The notes: generated by a model not told the origin, from the letters alone. DNA of 64,000 nt from Faecalicatena contorta (GCF_021531895.1 NZ_JAFBIX010000005.1:1-64000), one strand, 5' to 3'. Shown: positions 45,506-54,995, counted from the first letter of the stretch. Program-made: numbers and translations.

Positions 45506-45605
45506 TGGCGGACACCGCCCAAAACTAACATATCTGCAATTTTCAAGGTTCCAATGGAGCCATTTTTTCAGCTCCAATTTTTCATAGGCTACTTTACACT
45601 ACCCC

Positions 45606-45685
45606 ATTTGGGGACGGGGGTTTTTTCATTTTCCTCCGTCCCCAATTAAAATTACCGTGTCCCTTTTTTTGAATCCCCCTGTCCC
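45606..45685 (-). repeat. REP element interrupted at its edge by the IS
   Basis: Minus-strand order is GGGACAGGGG, AAAGGGACACGG, then the hairpin AATTGGGGACGGAGG ... CCCCCGTCCCCAAAT. The outer hairpin arm shares its first bases with the right target duplication of the IS (45604-45611), so the IS inserted at the REP base. It ends 24 bp from the asnS stop. Confidence 0.9.
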
Positions 45686-45709
45686 TTTTTGAATTCCACA
45701 CATTATTTT

Positions 45710-47101
45710 CTACAATTCGCAGTTATTTACGGTTCTTGGGAATGGGATAACATCGCGGATATTACTCATTCCTGTCAGATACATAACGCATCTTTCGAAC
45801 CCAAGTCCAAATCCAGAATGTCTGGTAGAGCCGTATTTGCGAAGGTCGAGATAGAATTTGTAATCTTCTTCTTTTAATCCCAATTCATTCATCCGATTCA
45901 GGAGTTTATCGTAATCGTCTTCTCTCTGGCTTCCGCCGATAATCTCCCCGATGCCGGGAACCAGGCAGTCTACTGCTGCCACAGTCTTTCCATCGTCATT
46001 TTGTTTCATATAGAAGGCTTTGATTTCCTTCGGATAGTCAGTTACAAATACCGGGCGTTTAAATACTTGCTCGGTCAGATAACGTTCGTGCTCTGTCTGG
46101 AGATCTGTTCCCCACGAAACTTTGTATTCAAATTGATCATTATTCTTCTCTAACAGCTCAACTGCTTCTGTGTAGGTCACTCTTGCGAAATCAGAAGAAA
46201 CTACATTGTGAAGACGTTCTAATAAGCCTTTATCCACAAATGAATTGAAGAAGTTCATCTCTTCCGGCGCTTCTTCCAACACATAGTTGATAACGTATTT
46301 TAACATTGCCTCTGCCAGCATCATGTTATCGTCCAGATCTGCAAATGCCATCTCTGGCTCGATCATCCAGAACTCTGCCGCATGTCTTGTCGTATTAGAA
46401 TTCTCTGCACGGAAGGTCGGACCGAATGTATAGATATTGCGGAAAGCCTGAGCATATGTCTCTCCATTTAACTGACCGCTTACCGTAAGGCTTGTCTCTT
46501 TGCCAAAGAAATCCTGAGAATAGTCGACTTTTCCATCCTCAGTCTTTGGAAGATTCTCCATATCCAGTGTTGTAACACGGAACATCTCTCCTGCACCTTC
46601 ACAGTCACTTCCAGTAATCAATGGTGTATGCACATATACGAATCCTCTCTCCTGGAAAAACTTATGAATTGCATAGGCTGTCAGAGAACGCACACGAAAT
46701 ACTGCCTGGAAAGTATTAGTCCTTGGTCTTAAGTGTGAAATTGTTCTAAGATATTCAAAGCTGTGACGCTTCTTCTGCAGCGGATAATCCGGCGCAGATG
46801 CACCTTCTACCTCTACAGTATCGGCCTGAATCTCAAAAGGCTGCTTTGCCTGCGGTGTTGCCACCAATGTTCCTGTAACGATCAATGCTGCTCCCACATT
46901 TAACTTGGAGATCTCAGCAAAGTTATCCATCTTATCATGGTAAACAATCTGCAAAGGTTCAAAAAATGTTCCATCATTTAATACAATGAATCCAAAAGTC
47001 TTGGAATCCCGGATACTGCGCACCCATCCCCCAACAGTAATCTTCTGATCCAGATACTTTTCTTTTTCCTTATATAGTTCCTTAATCGTAATCAAATCCA
47101 T
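45710..47101 (-). CDS. asnS: asparaginyl-tRNA synthetase
   Basis: 463 residues. The N-terminal OB-fold has [22 protein letters not shown]. Class II motifs follow: motif 1 in the [23 protein letters not shown] region, motif 2 [21 protein letters not shown], and motif 3 [27 protein letters not shown] and the C-terminal [10 protein letters not shown] are characteristic. It charges tRNA(Asn). AAAGGAG is 11 bases before ATG. No T-box was seen upstream. Before the IS arrived its 3' end lay about 100 bp from the VanR-like gene. Confidence 0.97.
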   Translation of the reverse strand: MDLITIKELYKEKEKYLDQKITVGGWVRSIRDSKTFGFIVLNDGTFFEPLQIVYHDKMDNFAEISKLNVGAALIVTGTLVATPQAKQPFEIQADTVEVEGASAPDYPLQKKRHSFEYLRTISHLRPRTNTFQAVFRVRSLTAYAIHKFFQERGFVYVHTPLITGSDCEGAGEMFRVTTLDMENLPKTEDGKVDYSQDFFGKETSLTVSGQLNGETYAQAFRNIYTFGPTFRAENSNTTRHAAEFWMIEPEMAFADLDDNMMLAEAMLKYVINYVLEEAPEEMNFFNSFVDKGLLERLHNVVSSDFARVTYTEAVELLEKNNDQFEYKVSWGTDLQTEHERYLTEQVFKRPVFVTDYPKEIKAFYMKQNDDGKTVAAVDCLVPGIGEIIGGSQREDDYDKLLNRMNELGLKEEDYKFYLDLRKYGSTRHSGFGLGFERCVMYLTGMSNIRDVIPFPRTVNNCEL

Positions 47102-47235
47102 ACCAATTTACTCCTTTTTGTGATTGCTTGCGTTTGACGCTTTGGAGTTATTATAACATAATAATGGATGTTTTAAAAGGCAGAAGACAATTTCAGACAT
47201 GATAGAGAATCTATTTACTGATTCATCAAACGGAC

Positions 47236-47264
47236 TTGCATTTCCACTCACACTATGTTATACT
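47236..47264 (+). promoter_or_regulatory. promoter of queT
   Basis: TTGCAT (47236-47241), 17 bp, TATACT (47259-47264). It would give a leader of about 200 nt before the queT start. Confidence 0.6.
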
Positions 47265-47276
47265 CTCAATCGCAAC

Positions 47277-47389
47277 AAAGCCCATCAAAACCAAGGTCTA
47301 TCGGGCTTGCCGCCGATCCCCGGCGGTACTCAGATACCTGCGGTACCTGAGTCTCGCGGCATTCGCCAGATGGACATACAAGTATGTCC
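47277..47389 (+). other. GC-rich multi-hairpin segment in the queT leader
   Basis: Four successive stems: AAGCCC/GGGCTT (about 47278-47308), CCGCCG/CGGCGG (47310-47315/47321-47326), CTCAGATACC/GGTACCTGAG (47329-47338/47342-47351, one mismatch) and GGACATAC/GTATGTCC (47372-47379/47382-47389). GC content is clearly above the surroundings. There is no credible ORF and I do not recognise the family. Confidence 0.55.
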
Positions 47390-47418
47390 CACGGCTCATT
47401 GCTTCGCGGAAAATGTGC

Positions 47419-47456
47419 CGAGTGTTCGAGACCTTCCACTCGTAAAACAAAACTAA
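47419..47456 (+). promoter_or_regulatory. preQ1-I type riboswitch
   Basis: A 6-bp stem CGAGTG/CACTCG (47419-47424/47437-47442) with a 12-nt loop (TTCGAGACCTTC) is followed by an A-rich tail TAAAACAAAACTAA that runs into the SD AAAGGAG. Loop length, the opening TTC and the AAAACTAA tail match the preQ1-I H-type pseudoknot. The tail overlap with the SD suggests control of translation. The downstream gene is a queT-type transporter, a known preQ1 target. Confidence 0.78.
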
Positions 47457-47469
47457 AGGAGAATTTCAT

Positions 47470-47967
47470 ATGAGAAACAAAAACATCAACTATCTGACCC
47501 AGGCGGCCATGATCGCTGCCATCTACGTGGTGCTGACCTATGTATTCGCACCATTTTCTTTCGGAGAAGTACAGGTAAGAATTGCAGAAGCACTTACGAT
47601 CCTTCCGGTATTCACACCAGCCGCTATTCCCGGCTTATTCGTAGGATGCCTGGTTGGGAACATTCTGGGCGGTGCGATCCTTCCAGACATCATCTTCGGA
47701 AGTCTTGCGACCTTAATCGGCGCATTTTTCACTTACCAGTTACGAGACAAGAATAAGTTCCTGGCACCGTTGCCGCCAATTGCAGCAAATACAATTGTTG
47801 TACCTTTTGTGCTGCGCTATGGTTATGGGGTTGCACTGCCGATTCCATTTATGATGCTTACCGTTGGATTCGGGGAAGTATTATCCTGCGGTGTACTTGG
47901 TATGGTAATGTATTTTGCATTGAAAAAATATAAAAATATTGTATTCAGACCGATATCAAATTTATAA
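47470..47967 (+). CDS. queT: QueT-type queuosine precursor transporter
   Basis: 165 residues with five to six membrane segments, a typical small ECF-type S component. The N-terminus LTQAAMIAAIYVVLTYVFAPFSFGEVQVRIAEALTILP matches the QueT family. FTPAAIPGLFVGCLVGNILGG, LPDIIFGSLATLIGAFFTY and the C-terminal GFGEVLSCGVLGMVMYFAL follow. It should import preQ1 or a related queuosine precursor with a shared ECF energising module encoded elsewhere. SD AAAGGAG is 8 bases from ATG. Preceded by a preQ1-like riboswitch and followed by a terminator. Confidence 0.93.
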   Translation: MRNKNINYLTQAAMIAAIYVVLTYVFAPFSFGEVQVRIAEALTILPVFTPAAIPGLFVGCLVGNILGGAILPDIIFGSLATLIGAFFTYQLRDKNKFLAPLPPIAANTIVVPFVLRYGYGVALPIPFMMLTVGFGEVLSCGVLGMVMYFALKKYKNIVFRPISNL

Positions 47968-47995
47968 TATCCTGAATATTCTACTCAGATAGCTT

Positions 47996-48035
47996 AAAAA
48001 GAACCATTTCAGCTTTTGCTAAAATGGTTCTTTTT
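47996..48035 (+). terminator. terminator of queT
   Basis: 18-nt arms (47996-48013/48018-48035, one mismatch) around TTTT, ending in TTTTTG, 28 bp after the stop. The following 48041-48146 holds no recognisable feature. Confidence 0.85.
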
Positions 48036-48146
48036 GTTTCTGATCTATTACACAAATGTATAGAATACTCTTAATCATCAGCATAGAGTACATAAACAGG
48101 AAACTGATTACAATAACTACTGAAGATTTTTGCAAAAGTAGTTCAT

Positions 48147-48490
48147 TCAGCAAGATATATAACATTCAAACTGTGTAGCAACTGTCCTTACAGAAATGAG
48201 TTCTATGAGACTCTCTCGAATATAGGTAGGCTGATGTACAGTTGGAATAGCAAATTTCGGTCTGACAATATCCGAATTAAAGCCTGTCTTCTCTTCATTT
48301 GTAAGTACAGTAGAATCGCTCATCTCACTGCCCGCCGCAGAAATGATAAGAATTTCGTTTTCGCTTTGCAGACAGAAGCCTTTCCCATCCACACATCCCA
48401 CATATCTACTTCCGGATTCGCAGCACCAACTGCCACTGCCTTAGCAGTATCAATCATACTGCTGCCTCGCGTCACTGTCCTGTTTCAGAT
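48147..48490 (-). pseudogene. fragment of an iron-containing (butanol-type) alcohol dehydrogenase
   Basis: Two frames of the minus strand together encode the middle of a YqhD/BDH-type dehydrogenase. One gives GSSMIDTAKAVAVGAANPEVDMWD (NAD(P)-binding GGGS-x-x-D-x-AK motif, first Gly changed). After a shift near 48360 the other gives SAAGSEMSDSTVLTNEE and NSDIVRPKFAI. N-terminal and C-terminal parts, including the iron-binding histidines, are missing, and the end (after RPKFAIPT) is unrelated. A frameshifted, truncated remnant between queT and malY. Confidence 0.85.
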
Positions 48491-48494
48491 AAAA

Positions 48495-49652
48495 TCACTG
48501 AATTAAATTCCTACATATCCTCTCCAACGCCTCTTCTATATTTTTTCTTGGGCAGGCGACATTGAATCTTACGAATCCTTTCCCTGCCTCTCCGAAAAAT
48601 TCACCTGCATTTACAAGAACCTTACATTTTTCATGCAGATATTCCTTTATCTTATCCTGTGGAAGAGTCGTATCGGAGAAATCCACCCATACTAAATATG
48701 TTCCTTCTGGCTTACATACACGAAGAAACGGAAGTTTCTCATGAATTGTATTGACAAAATATTCTACATTTTCATCAATGTATTTATTTACTTTATCCAG
48801 CCAGTCCCGGGACTCATTATATGCACCTACAAGTGCAGCTTCTGCAAATGCACTACATTCCGTCACATGATGTATCTGAAGAATTTTTTGAAATTTTTCT
48901 CTTATTTCATCATCTTCTATAATACAGTTTGCCACGTGAATACTTGCCAGATTAAAAGGCTTAGACGGAGATGTACACGAAATACATCGTACACCCATCT
49001 CACGACAAATCGGCGCAATCATTGTATGCTGTTGCCACTTTCTGATAATATCACTGTGAATATCATCGGAAATAATACAAATGTCATGTTTTGCACAAAT
49101 CTTTACAAGTTCCCTCAGTTCTTCTTCCTTCCATACTCTTCCGGAAGGGTTGTGTGGGTTACACAAAAGAAGCGCTTTTGTTTTTGGTGTGATCCGCTTC
49201 TCAAGATCTTCCATATCCATTGTATAATAGCCATTCACATTTCGAAGACGACTTTCTACCAACACACGATTACTCTCATTTATAACTTTAAAAAATGGTC
49301 CGTACACCGGCGTCTGGATCAATATTTCATCCCCTTGTTCAGTTACCGTCTGAAGTGCAAAAAACAGCCCCAATACTACATTTGGCACGAAACAGATCCA
49401 TTCTTTTTTCACTTCATAATTATGGCGTTCTTTCATAAAACATCGCACTGCATCATAATATGTATCTGACAGGAACTGATAACCAAATGCCCCCTGGCCG
49501 GCAACATTGACAAGTCGTTCTGTAATTGCAGGTGCAATCGCAAAATCCATATCTGCCACCCACATAGGGATCACACCCTGACCTACAAATGGTGCATCCC
49601 ATTTATCACAATTTGTATTTCGTCTTTCAATCCCTTCTTCAAAATGATACAT
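48495..49652 (-). CDS. MalY/PatB family pyridoxal-phosphate enzyme (cystathionine beta-lyase type)
   Basis: 385 residues of fold-type I aminotransferase. It begins YHFEEGIERRNTNCDKWD and has PMWVADMDF, the LLCNPHNPSGRVW loop, ISDDIHSDII (cofactor Asp), the Schiff-base lysine in SPSKPFNLASIHVANC and the C-terminal FVRFNVACPRKNIEEAL arginine. MalY/PatB enzymes cleave cystathionine or cysteine S-conjugates to a thiol, pyruvate and ammonia. It follows the three transporter genes on the same strand (47 bp after the ATPase), so the transported substrate is probably a sulfur amino acid or a cysteine conjugate. Confidence 0.9.
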   Translation of the reverse strand: MYHFEEGIERRNTNCDKWDAPFVGQGVIPMWVADMDFAIAPAITERLVNVAGQGAFGYQFLSDTYYDAVRCFMKERHNYEVKKEWICFVPNVVLGLFFALQTVTEQGDEILIQTPVYGPFFKVINESNRVLVESRLRNVNGYYTMDMEDLEKRITPKTKALLLCNPHNPSGRVWKEEELRELVKICAKHDICIISDDIHSDIIRKWQQHTMIAPICREMGVRCISCTSPSKPFNLASIHVANCIIEDDEIREKFQKILQIHHVTECSAFAEAALVGAYNESRDWLDKVNKYIDENVEYFVNTIHEKLPFLRVCKPEGTYLVWVDFSDTTLPQDKIKEYLHEKCKVLVNAGEFFGEAGKGFVRFNVACPRKNIEEALERICRNLIQ

Positions 49653-49699
49653 ATCTTCTTCTCCTCTGTCCTTTCGGTTTTTGCATATACTGGGCGTAT

Positions 49700-50887
49700 C
49701 TATATATCCAACTGCATGATTTCAGAATCACAGCCATTATGAAATCTCGGGCAACTCAGACAATCTGAGATTGGCGGTGCTTCATCCCTTGGCACAATTA
49801 CAAAACCAAGCTTTTTATAAAATCCCGGTACTTTCGCATTTAGCATGACTCGAGATGCGCCCCACTCTTTTGCCTCTTCAATAACTTGTTCTACCAACCT
49901 TCGTCCTAGCCCCTGGCCCTGATACGCTTTCTCGATCGCGACTGTCCGCACAACATATTCATCACACTGCTTTGCAAGTGCAGCCCCACCAATTCGCCGT
50001 ACCTTTTTTCTGTCCCAGAGCTCAAAGCAGACAATCAGTCCCTCCGGTGCAGTATCTTCCGGCTTAAGTTCAAGTCCGGCCTCAATAAATAACGGTACCA
50101 TCTCATGATAATTCATAGATTTTATAATCTCATAATCATCATTTTTATGTTCTTCTCTTGACGTAAGTTTCAGGAACTGCTTTGTTCTTTCTTGTTTCGG
50201 ACGCTCAAGAACCTGCGATGGCTTTCCATCTTCAACAATTTTTCCATCATCCATAAAGATGACCCGGTCTGCCACTTCTTTTGCAAATTGCATCTCATGC
50301 GTCACAATAAGCATTGTATAATGTGCTTTTGCAAGCTTCCGTATAACCTCCAGTACTTCCTGCACCCATTCTGGATCAAGAGCTGAAGTCGGTTCATCAA
50401 AAAGCAACACATTGGGCTTTGTTGCCAGTGATCTTGCGATTGCCACTCTCTGTTGCTGTCCACCTGATAATGTAACCGGATATTGACGAAGCTTATCTGC
50501 CATTCCAACCTTTTCCAAATATTCGATTGCCATCTTTTCTGCTTCCTGCTTGCTCTTCTTCTGCGCCGACAGAAGTGGTTCCATGACATTATGCAATACA
50601 TCCTTGTTTGCAAAGAGATTATAATTTTGAAAGATCATGGCAGAATGCTTACGAAGTTCATGAATCTCTTTTTTAGACGCTTTTCCCGATTCAACTGTAA
50701 TATCCCCAATCGTAATTGAACCTGCATCTGGTGTCTCGAGGTAATTCATACATCTGAGAAGTGTTGATTTCCCGGTTCCCGAAGAACCGATAATTGCAAC
50801 AACTTCTCCTTTTTTCACTTCCAGATCAATTCCCTTAAGAACTTCCAGACTACCAAAACGTTTCTGTAAATTCTGAATCTTAATCAT
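49700..50887 (-). CDS. amino-acid ABC transporter ATPase fused to a GNAT acetyltransferase
   Basis: 395 residues in one uninterrupted frame. Residues 1-240 are a polar amino-acid type ATPase: Walker [16 protein letters not shown]-loop FQNYNLF, signature [16 protein letters not shown], Walker [15 protein letters not shown] and H-loop VTHEMQFA. After about residue 245 a GNAT domain follows, with acetyl-CoA loop [22 protein letters not shown] and [14 protein letters not shown] cysteine-rich end ([11 protein letters not shown]) closes the protein. Normal ATPases stop near 240. The permease lies 19 bp upstream and malY 47 bp downstream. Coupling of uptake with N-acetylation of the substrate is an inference. 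Confidence 0.92.
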   Translation of the reverse strand: MIKIQNLQKRFGSLEVLKGIDLEVKKGEVVAIIGSSGTGKSTLLRCMNYLETPDAGSITIGDITVESGKASKKEIHELRKHSAMIFQNYNLFANKDVLHNVMEPLLSAQKKSKQEAEKMAIEYLEKVGMADKLRQYPVTLSGGQQQRVAIARSLATKPNVLLFDEPTSALDPEWVQEVLEVIRKLAKAHYTMLIVTHEMQFAKEVADRVIFMDDGKIVEDGKPSQVLERPKQERTKQFLKLTSREEHKNDDYEIIKSMNYHEMVPLFIEAGLELKPEDTAPEGLIVCFELWDRKKVRRIGGAALAKQCDEYVVRTVAIEKAYQGQGLGRRLVEQVIEEAKEWGASRVMLNAKVPGFYKKLGFVIVPRDEAPPISDCLSCPRFHNGCDSEIMQLDI

Positions 50888-50906
50888 TACTCTTGCTCCT
50901 TCATTC

Positions 50907-51572
50907 TTACCTCTTATATCCTATTTCCAGACGCTTCTCCAATACAGCTTCTATTCGTTCTAGGAAAAGAATAATTACCCAGTACAGAAGCATCAGAACC
51001 ATGTATGCCTCAAAATAATTAAATGTAACTGAAGCTCGAAGATTCGCTGTTGCTGTAATCTCGATTACTCCAATTGTAAATGCCATAGAGGTGCCCTTCA
51101 CAATATCCACCAGATTATTGAACAAAGAGGGAACTGCGACTCTCGTTGCCTGTGGCAGCACGATACGAAACATTGTCTGCATCGGAGTCATTCCGTGTGC
51201 CAGCGCAGCTTCCTTTTGTCCGTCAGAAACAGAAAGAAGCGCCCCTCGTACTACTTCTTTCATATAAGCAGCCGAATTCAAAGTCAATCCTATTACGCAC
51301 ACATAAAACGCCGGTACGTCCCGAAGTTCTGGTACAAATGTTGGTATACCAAAGTATAGTAAAAACAATTGTGGAATCAGTGGAGTTCCTCGAAAAAATG
51401 ATACATATACTGCAAATATCTGTCTCAATACCGGTATTTTAAAATAATCAATAACCGCAATCAGAACAGCTAAAATCAATGACGCCACAAAGGAAAGTAC
51501 TGTCAATGACAAAGTAACCGGCAGCACATGCAGCATTGCCCTCAACGCTGTTAATGAAAACTCTAAATCCAC
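50907..51572 (-). CDS. polar amino-acid ABC transporter permease
   Basis: 221 residues with about five membrane segments. The HisM/GlnP family features are [19 protein letters not shown] at residues 58-76, [18 protein letters not shown] (the EAA-type loop), [21 protein letters not shown], and a C-terminal [25 protein letters not shown]. It forms the membrane channel of the importer with the binding protein encoded 24 bp upstream and the ATPase encoded 19 bp downstream. It probably acts as a homodimer, since only one permease gene is present. Confidence 0.94.
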   Translation of the reverse strand: MDLEFSLTALRAMLHVLPVTLSLTVLSFVASLILAVLIAVIDYFKIPVLRQIFAVYVSFFRGTPLIPQLFLLYFGIPTFVPELRDVPAFYVCVIGLTLNSAAYMKEVVRGALLSVSDGQKEAALAHGMTPMQTMFRIVLPQATRVAVPSLFNNLVDIVKGTSMAFTIGVIEITATANLRASVTFNYFEAYMVLMLLYWVIILFLERIEAVLEKRLEIGYKR

Positions 51573-51596
51573 GTTGTTCCTCCCTGTATCTTATCC

Positions 51597-52424
51597 TTAC
51601 TGTGCATCTTCTGGTTTTTCAGTGATATCCATCTCAAACCATTTCTCAGATAATTTCTTTAAGGTTCCATCTTCACGCATTTCCTGAATTGCTTTGGAAA
51701 CAACTTCGCAAAGCTCTTCACCACGTTCTGTCTTAGTGAACGGATATGCATTTATCTCCAGGACATTTGTTTTTCCAAGAATTTTCAAATTATCTACTTC
51801 TTTCACAGTTGTATTACAGGAAGTTTCAGCTCTTGGCCACAGATCACATCTGCCGAGAGCAACATCTTGTACAGACATACCATCATAATATGTTGGTGCT
51901 AATTCGATACCATATTCTTTATTAATTGCATCTACAATAATCTCATCACTTGTATTTGTCTCACAGGAAATTGTCATACCAGTTGCAAGATCATCCATGG
52001 ACTGCAATTTTTCATTATCAGCTGCTGCAAGAAGGCAATATACATTGTAAGCATATGGTTCAGAAAATGTATATTTCTCTTTTCTTTCATCTGTAACGGA
52101 AATCTGTTCACCCACCGTATCAATTCGATTATCATCCAGCATAACCCACATACCATCCCATTCCATGATCTGGTAGTCAATTTCATAACCAGTACGCTCT
52201 CCAATCTCCTGCCATACATCATAATCATAACCGGAAAGATTACCATCTTCATCCGTCTGAATCCAGCCCGGTGTTGTCGCTTCACACGCAACATGGATTA
52301 CTTTTTCTTCTTCAGAATTACTTCCTTCATCAGAAGACTCTTCACTTTTTTTACTACCGCATCCCACAGCCACTGCCATTATCATAGTAACACACAAAAG
52401 TACGCTTATTATTCTTTGTTTCAT
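51597..52424 (-). CDS. amino-acid ABC transporter substrate-binding lipoprotein
   Basis: 275 residues. The signal peptide with lipobox VAVGC places the lipidated Cys at residue 22, followed by a Ser/Glu-rich linker. The family 3 solute-binding fold shows LSGYDYDVWQEIGERTGYEIDY, MWVMLDDNRIDTVGEQISVT, YTFSEPYAYNVY and a second lobe with YYDGMSVQDVALGRCDLWP. Ligand is likely a polar or sulfur amino acid; the residues do not fix it. First gene of the transporter-malY operon. SD AAGGAGGAAGAACGA. A TATAAT (52468-52473, minus strand) lies upstream as a candidate -10. Confidence 0.93.
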   Translation of the reverse strand: MKQRIISVLLCVTMIMAVAVGCGSKKSEESSDEGSNSEEEKVIHVACEATTPGWIQTDEDGNLSGYDYDVWQEIGERTGYEIDYQIMEWDGMWVMLDDNRIDTVGEQISVTDERKEKYTFSEPYAYNVYCLLAAADNEKLQSMDDLATGMTISCETNTSDEIIVDAINKEYGIELAPTYYDGMSVQDVALGRCDLWPRAETSCNTTVKEVDNLKILGKTNVLEINAYPFTKTERGEELCEVVSKAIQEMREDGTLKKLSEKWFEMDITEKPEDAQ

Positions 52425-52543
52425 TCGTTCTTCCTCCTTATGTGATATCCAACGTTTTATCGTCAGAATTATAACACATAACCTACAGCGACTAATAATT
52501 GTTATTTATCATATATATATTTATAGGATCTATAAGTAGCTAT

Positions 52544-54982
52544 TTATCCAATATACGTGTTTCCGCTTCCCTGGGTCATCTGATCCATTTCCTCATAAGT
52601 CACACTGGATCGTTCCCCGGTCTCCGGATCGACATAGATCACAACTGCATCTGTATATCCGATCAATATAACTGAATTTTCTGCGTTCAACATACCGATC
52701 ACTGGTGATCCCTGGTTAATGATGTATAGTAATTCCTCTGTTGCACAGCCGGTCAGATCCAGATACCGATCGTCATTCAGACTCTTCATAATATCTACCG
52801 GTGCTTCTTTCTGCTTTAACCGGTCGGCAATTCTCTGGATCACGTCATCTTTGTCAGTGATTGTGTACTGCAAATCTCTATTTCCGCGCTCCCAGATATA
52901 ATTCTGCGTGGCATCTACCACAACGCCACTGTAAGAATCAGCCAGCCTAATTGCTTCACCCGCCTTTTCACAACAGTCTAGCAGTTGTCCATACCCATAT
53001 ACATAATATTTATCTGCATGGGTTACATCTTCGAATTCAACGACTACCGGGTCTTCCATTACAATCTGCTTTGGCCGCAGTACCTTCGGCTCCTTATCTG
53101 AGATTCCATCTTCAAATGTAAGCCGGACTTGTGTCTCCTTAAGATCTGTCGCATACGATTCCAGATAGATATTGCTCTTTTCTTTTTCGGTATTATTCGT
53201 GATGTAATCCTGAGAGGTACTGGTATACGTATTGCCATCTTTTACTGCACGATTCAATGTCACCATATTATCTTTCAAATATGCATCCAACACATATGTG
53301 CCATCTGCCTGATAGGTCTTTACAATTTCGCTTTTGCTGTTTTGTATCTCTACTTTGTACATTGGAACCGTAATTTCTCCGGAAACCGTATTACCTGTAT
53401 CTGCAGTCTTGGCCACTCCATAGACAAAATCATTTTTTACAAACCCCAACGGGCGGATACATTCATCTGATTCGCATTCCGCCGTTCGTTCCTTGCCACT
53501 CTCGAGATTCTTGACAACCACCTTTGTCGCTGTGTTCAGATCTCCATTTTCCTGATAAGCGACCAGATGTCCATCTTCTGATACCACATACTGGTCTTCG
53601 TTCAAAGCTTCAACAAGCGCCGTATTCTCCTCCATCTCCACATCGAATTCATAGAGCGTACCTTCTACCATGATGTATAGCATATTGCGGCTGGCGCTGT
53701 AGTAGACAAGCTTGCTCATTTCATTTATGACGTTTTCATATGACTTATCGCTGGAGATAAATACTTTTTCTTCCACGGAGTTCTTCTCCATGTCATAATA
53801 ATAGACGGCAATTCCAACTTCTCCCTCATGGCTTCCACGATTCATATAACCACATACCGCGAAGATTGTGTTCCCTGTCTCATCCATTTCCAGAAGCTTA
53901 ATCTCATGCTTTGTCACAAGATTACGTACATCGCTATTTTCAGCATCTGCAAAACTGAATACCTGGGACACTTCGTCGGTATCTTTGTTGTAATTCCACA
54001 ATTCATTTGCCACAACAAAAGACACAACAGAACCGTCATCATTTACCATATAAGAAATATTCTTTGGGGCTATTCCAAGCAAAACGCCTTTTTCATTCAA
54101 CACTTGCTTTGTTGCGTCAAATATCTGTTCCATCGTTCTATCATAATTGAGCAGATAAGTTTTCTGTGCATCTGCAATATGGCGCACACGGAAGAATTCT
54201 TTGACCGCATAGACATCCGTCTCATTCTCTTCGCCTTTACATCTTACGCGATATTCCAACTGTACCGAGATGGAATTACTGTTAATCTCTTTAATATTCC
54301 AGCGTTCGCCTTTTTCAACTTCCGGCTCCAGGCTTCCCCAGGATACATGGTCATAATCGGAGTGAATGGTCACATGCTGAAAGCTGGTATTATCGCCCTC
54401 TTCGCTCGGTTCAATGGCTGCACCTACGCCGGCACCCTCTACTTTTCCAATGGCACTCTCGTGAAAATTCCGAATATAATCCAGACATTCCATAACAGAC
54501 GCATCTGATGCATTTACAATCCTGGTGTAAAAATAAATGGTCTTATCTTCTGTATAGAGCGCGATCTCGAGGACACGCTCTTCATCCATTAGCCCTTCAT
54601 CGCTCAAATCTGCCGTGATGTTTTCTCCCGGATTTTTTACCTTTTCTTCCTTTAGCTTTTCTTCGCCATCCAATGTATAGATGGTATAAGAAGCACTGCT
54701 GATCTTAATGCCATATGCCTGGACGTTAATCTCCAGACGCTGATTTGTCACCGGCGTTATGGTATCCCTCATAGCTGGAATGTCCATCGCTTTTGCATAC
54801 CCACTCAACATATTCAACGCATAACCCTGGTAGGAAAATGAAACCTGTGGATAGGTTGCTGCTCCCATGTCAGCCGTCATGTTATCATTGCCTTTATTCG
54901 TATAATAGCTGAACCCTAACACAGCAATGATGAATACTATGATAAGGACTCCTGCTTCAATCAATCTATTTTTCCACTTCAT
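52544..54982 (-). CDS. large membrane-anchored protein of unknown function
   Basis: 812 residues: one N-terminal membrane segment (LIEAGVLIIVFIIAVLGFSYY), then entirely extracellular. The first half has beta-rich modules (about 45-300). The middle (about 310-640) has repeated strand blocks with tyrosine/aspartate turns that look like a propeller (for example VAVYYYDMEKNSVEEKV, LVYYSASRNMLYIMVEGTLYEFDV). The end (about 690-800) resembles a C39-like peptidase fold (INQGSPVIGML...SVILIGYTDAVVIYVDPETGE), but I see no convincing Cys/His pair. It follows the methyltransferase gene by 13 bp and ends a run that starts with a two-component system. Function is unknown; an envelope sensing or accessory role is a guess from context. 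Confidence 0.75.
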   Translation of the reverse strand: MKWKNRLIEAGVLIIVFIIAVLGFSYYTNKGNDNMTADMGAATYPQVSFSYQGYALNMLSGYAKAMDIPAMRDTITPVTNQRLEINVQAYGIKISSASYTIYTLDGEEKLKEEKVKNPGENITADLSDEGLMDEERVLEIALYTEDKTIYFYTRIVNASDASVMECLDYIRNFHESAIGKVEGAGVGAAIEPSEEGDNTSFQHVTIHSDYDHVSWGSLEPEVEKGERWNIKEINSNSISVQLEYRVRCKGEENETDVYAVKEFFRVRHIADAQKTYLLNYDRTMEQIFDATKQVLNEKGVLLGIAPKNISYMVNDDGSVVSFVVANELWNYNKDTDEVSQVFSFADAENSDVRNLVTKHEIKLLEMDETGNTIFAVCGYMNRGSHEGEVGIAVYYYDMEKNSVEEKVFISSDKSYENVINEMSKLVYYSASRNMLYIMVEGTLYEFDVEMEENTALVEALNEDQYVVSEDGHLVAYQENGDLNTATKVVVKNLESGKERTAECESDECIRPLGFVKNDFVYGVAKTADTGNTVSGEITVPMYKVEIQNSKSEIVKTYQADGTYVLDAYLKDNMVTLNRAVKDGNTYTSTSQDYITNNTEKEKSNIYLESYATDLKETQVRLTFEDGISDKEPKVLRPKQIVMEDPVVVEFEDVTHADKYYVYGYGQLLDCCEKAGEAIRLADSYSGVVVDATQNYIWERGNRDLQYTITDKDDVIQRIADRLKQKEAPVDIMKSLNDDRYLDLTGCATEELLYIINQGSPVIGMLNAENSVILIGYTDAVVIYVDPETGERSSVTYEEMDQMTQGSGNTYIG

Positions 54983-54995
54983 TTACAAATCCCCT

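Larger units (their letters stand above)
43724..45603 (+). mobile_element. 1,880-bp insertion sequence, IS6-like
   Basis: Ends are inverted: GGTACTGTAAAA at the left and GGTAGTGTAAAG (rc) at the right, both starting with GG. They are flanked by an exact 8-bp duplication CCATTTGG (43716-43723 and 45604-45611), as is typical of IS6. The transposase has an IS240-like DDE domain. The element is much longer than IS6 archetypes (about 0.8 kb) because of an extended zinc-ribbon N-terminus and a 270-bp 3' non-coding part. The target was the outer edge of a REP element lying between asnS and the VanR-like gene. The left end also holds an 18-bp palindrome (43727-43744). Confidence 0.88.

Noticed and set aside
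47266-47469. 67-codon minus-strand ORF across the queT leader
   Set aside because: It is antisense to the preQ1-like riboswitch and hairpins, has no SD and no recognisable family; the frame is explained by the GC-rich segment.
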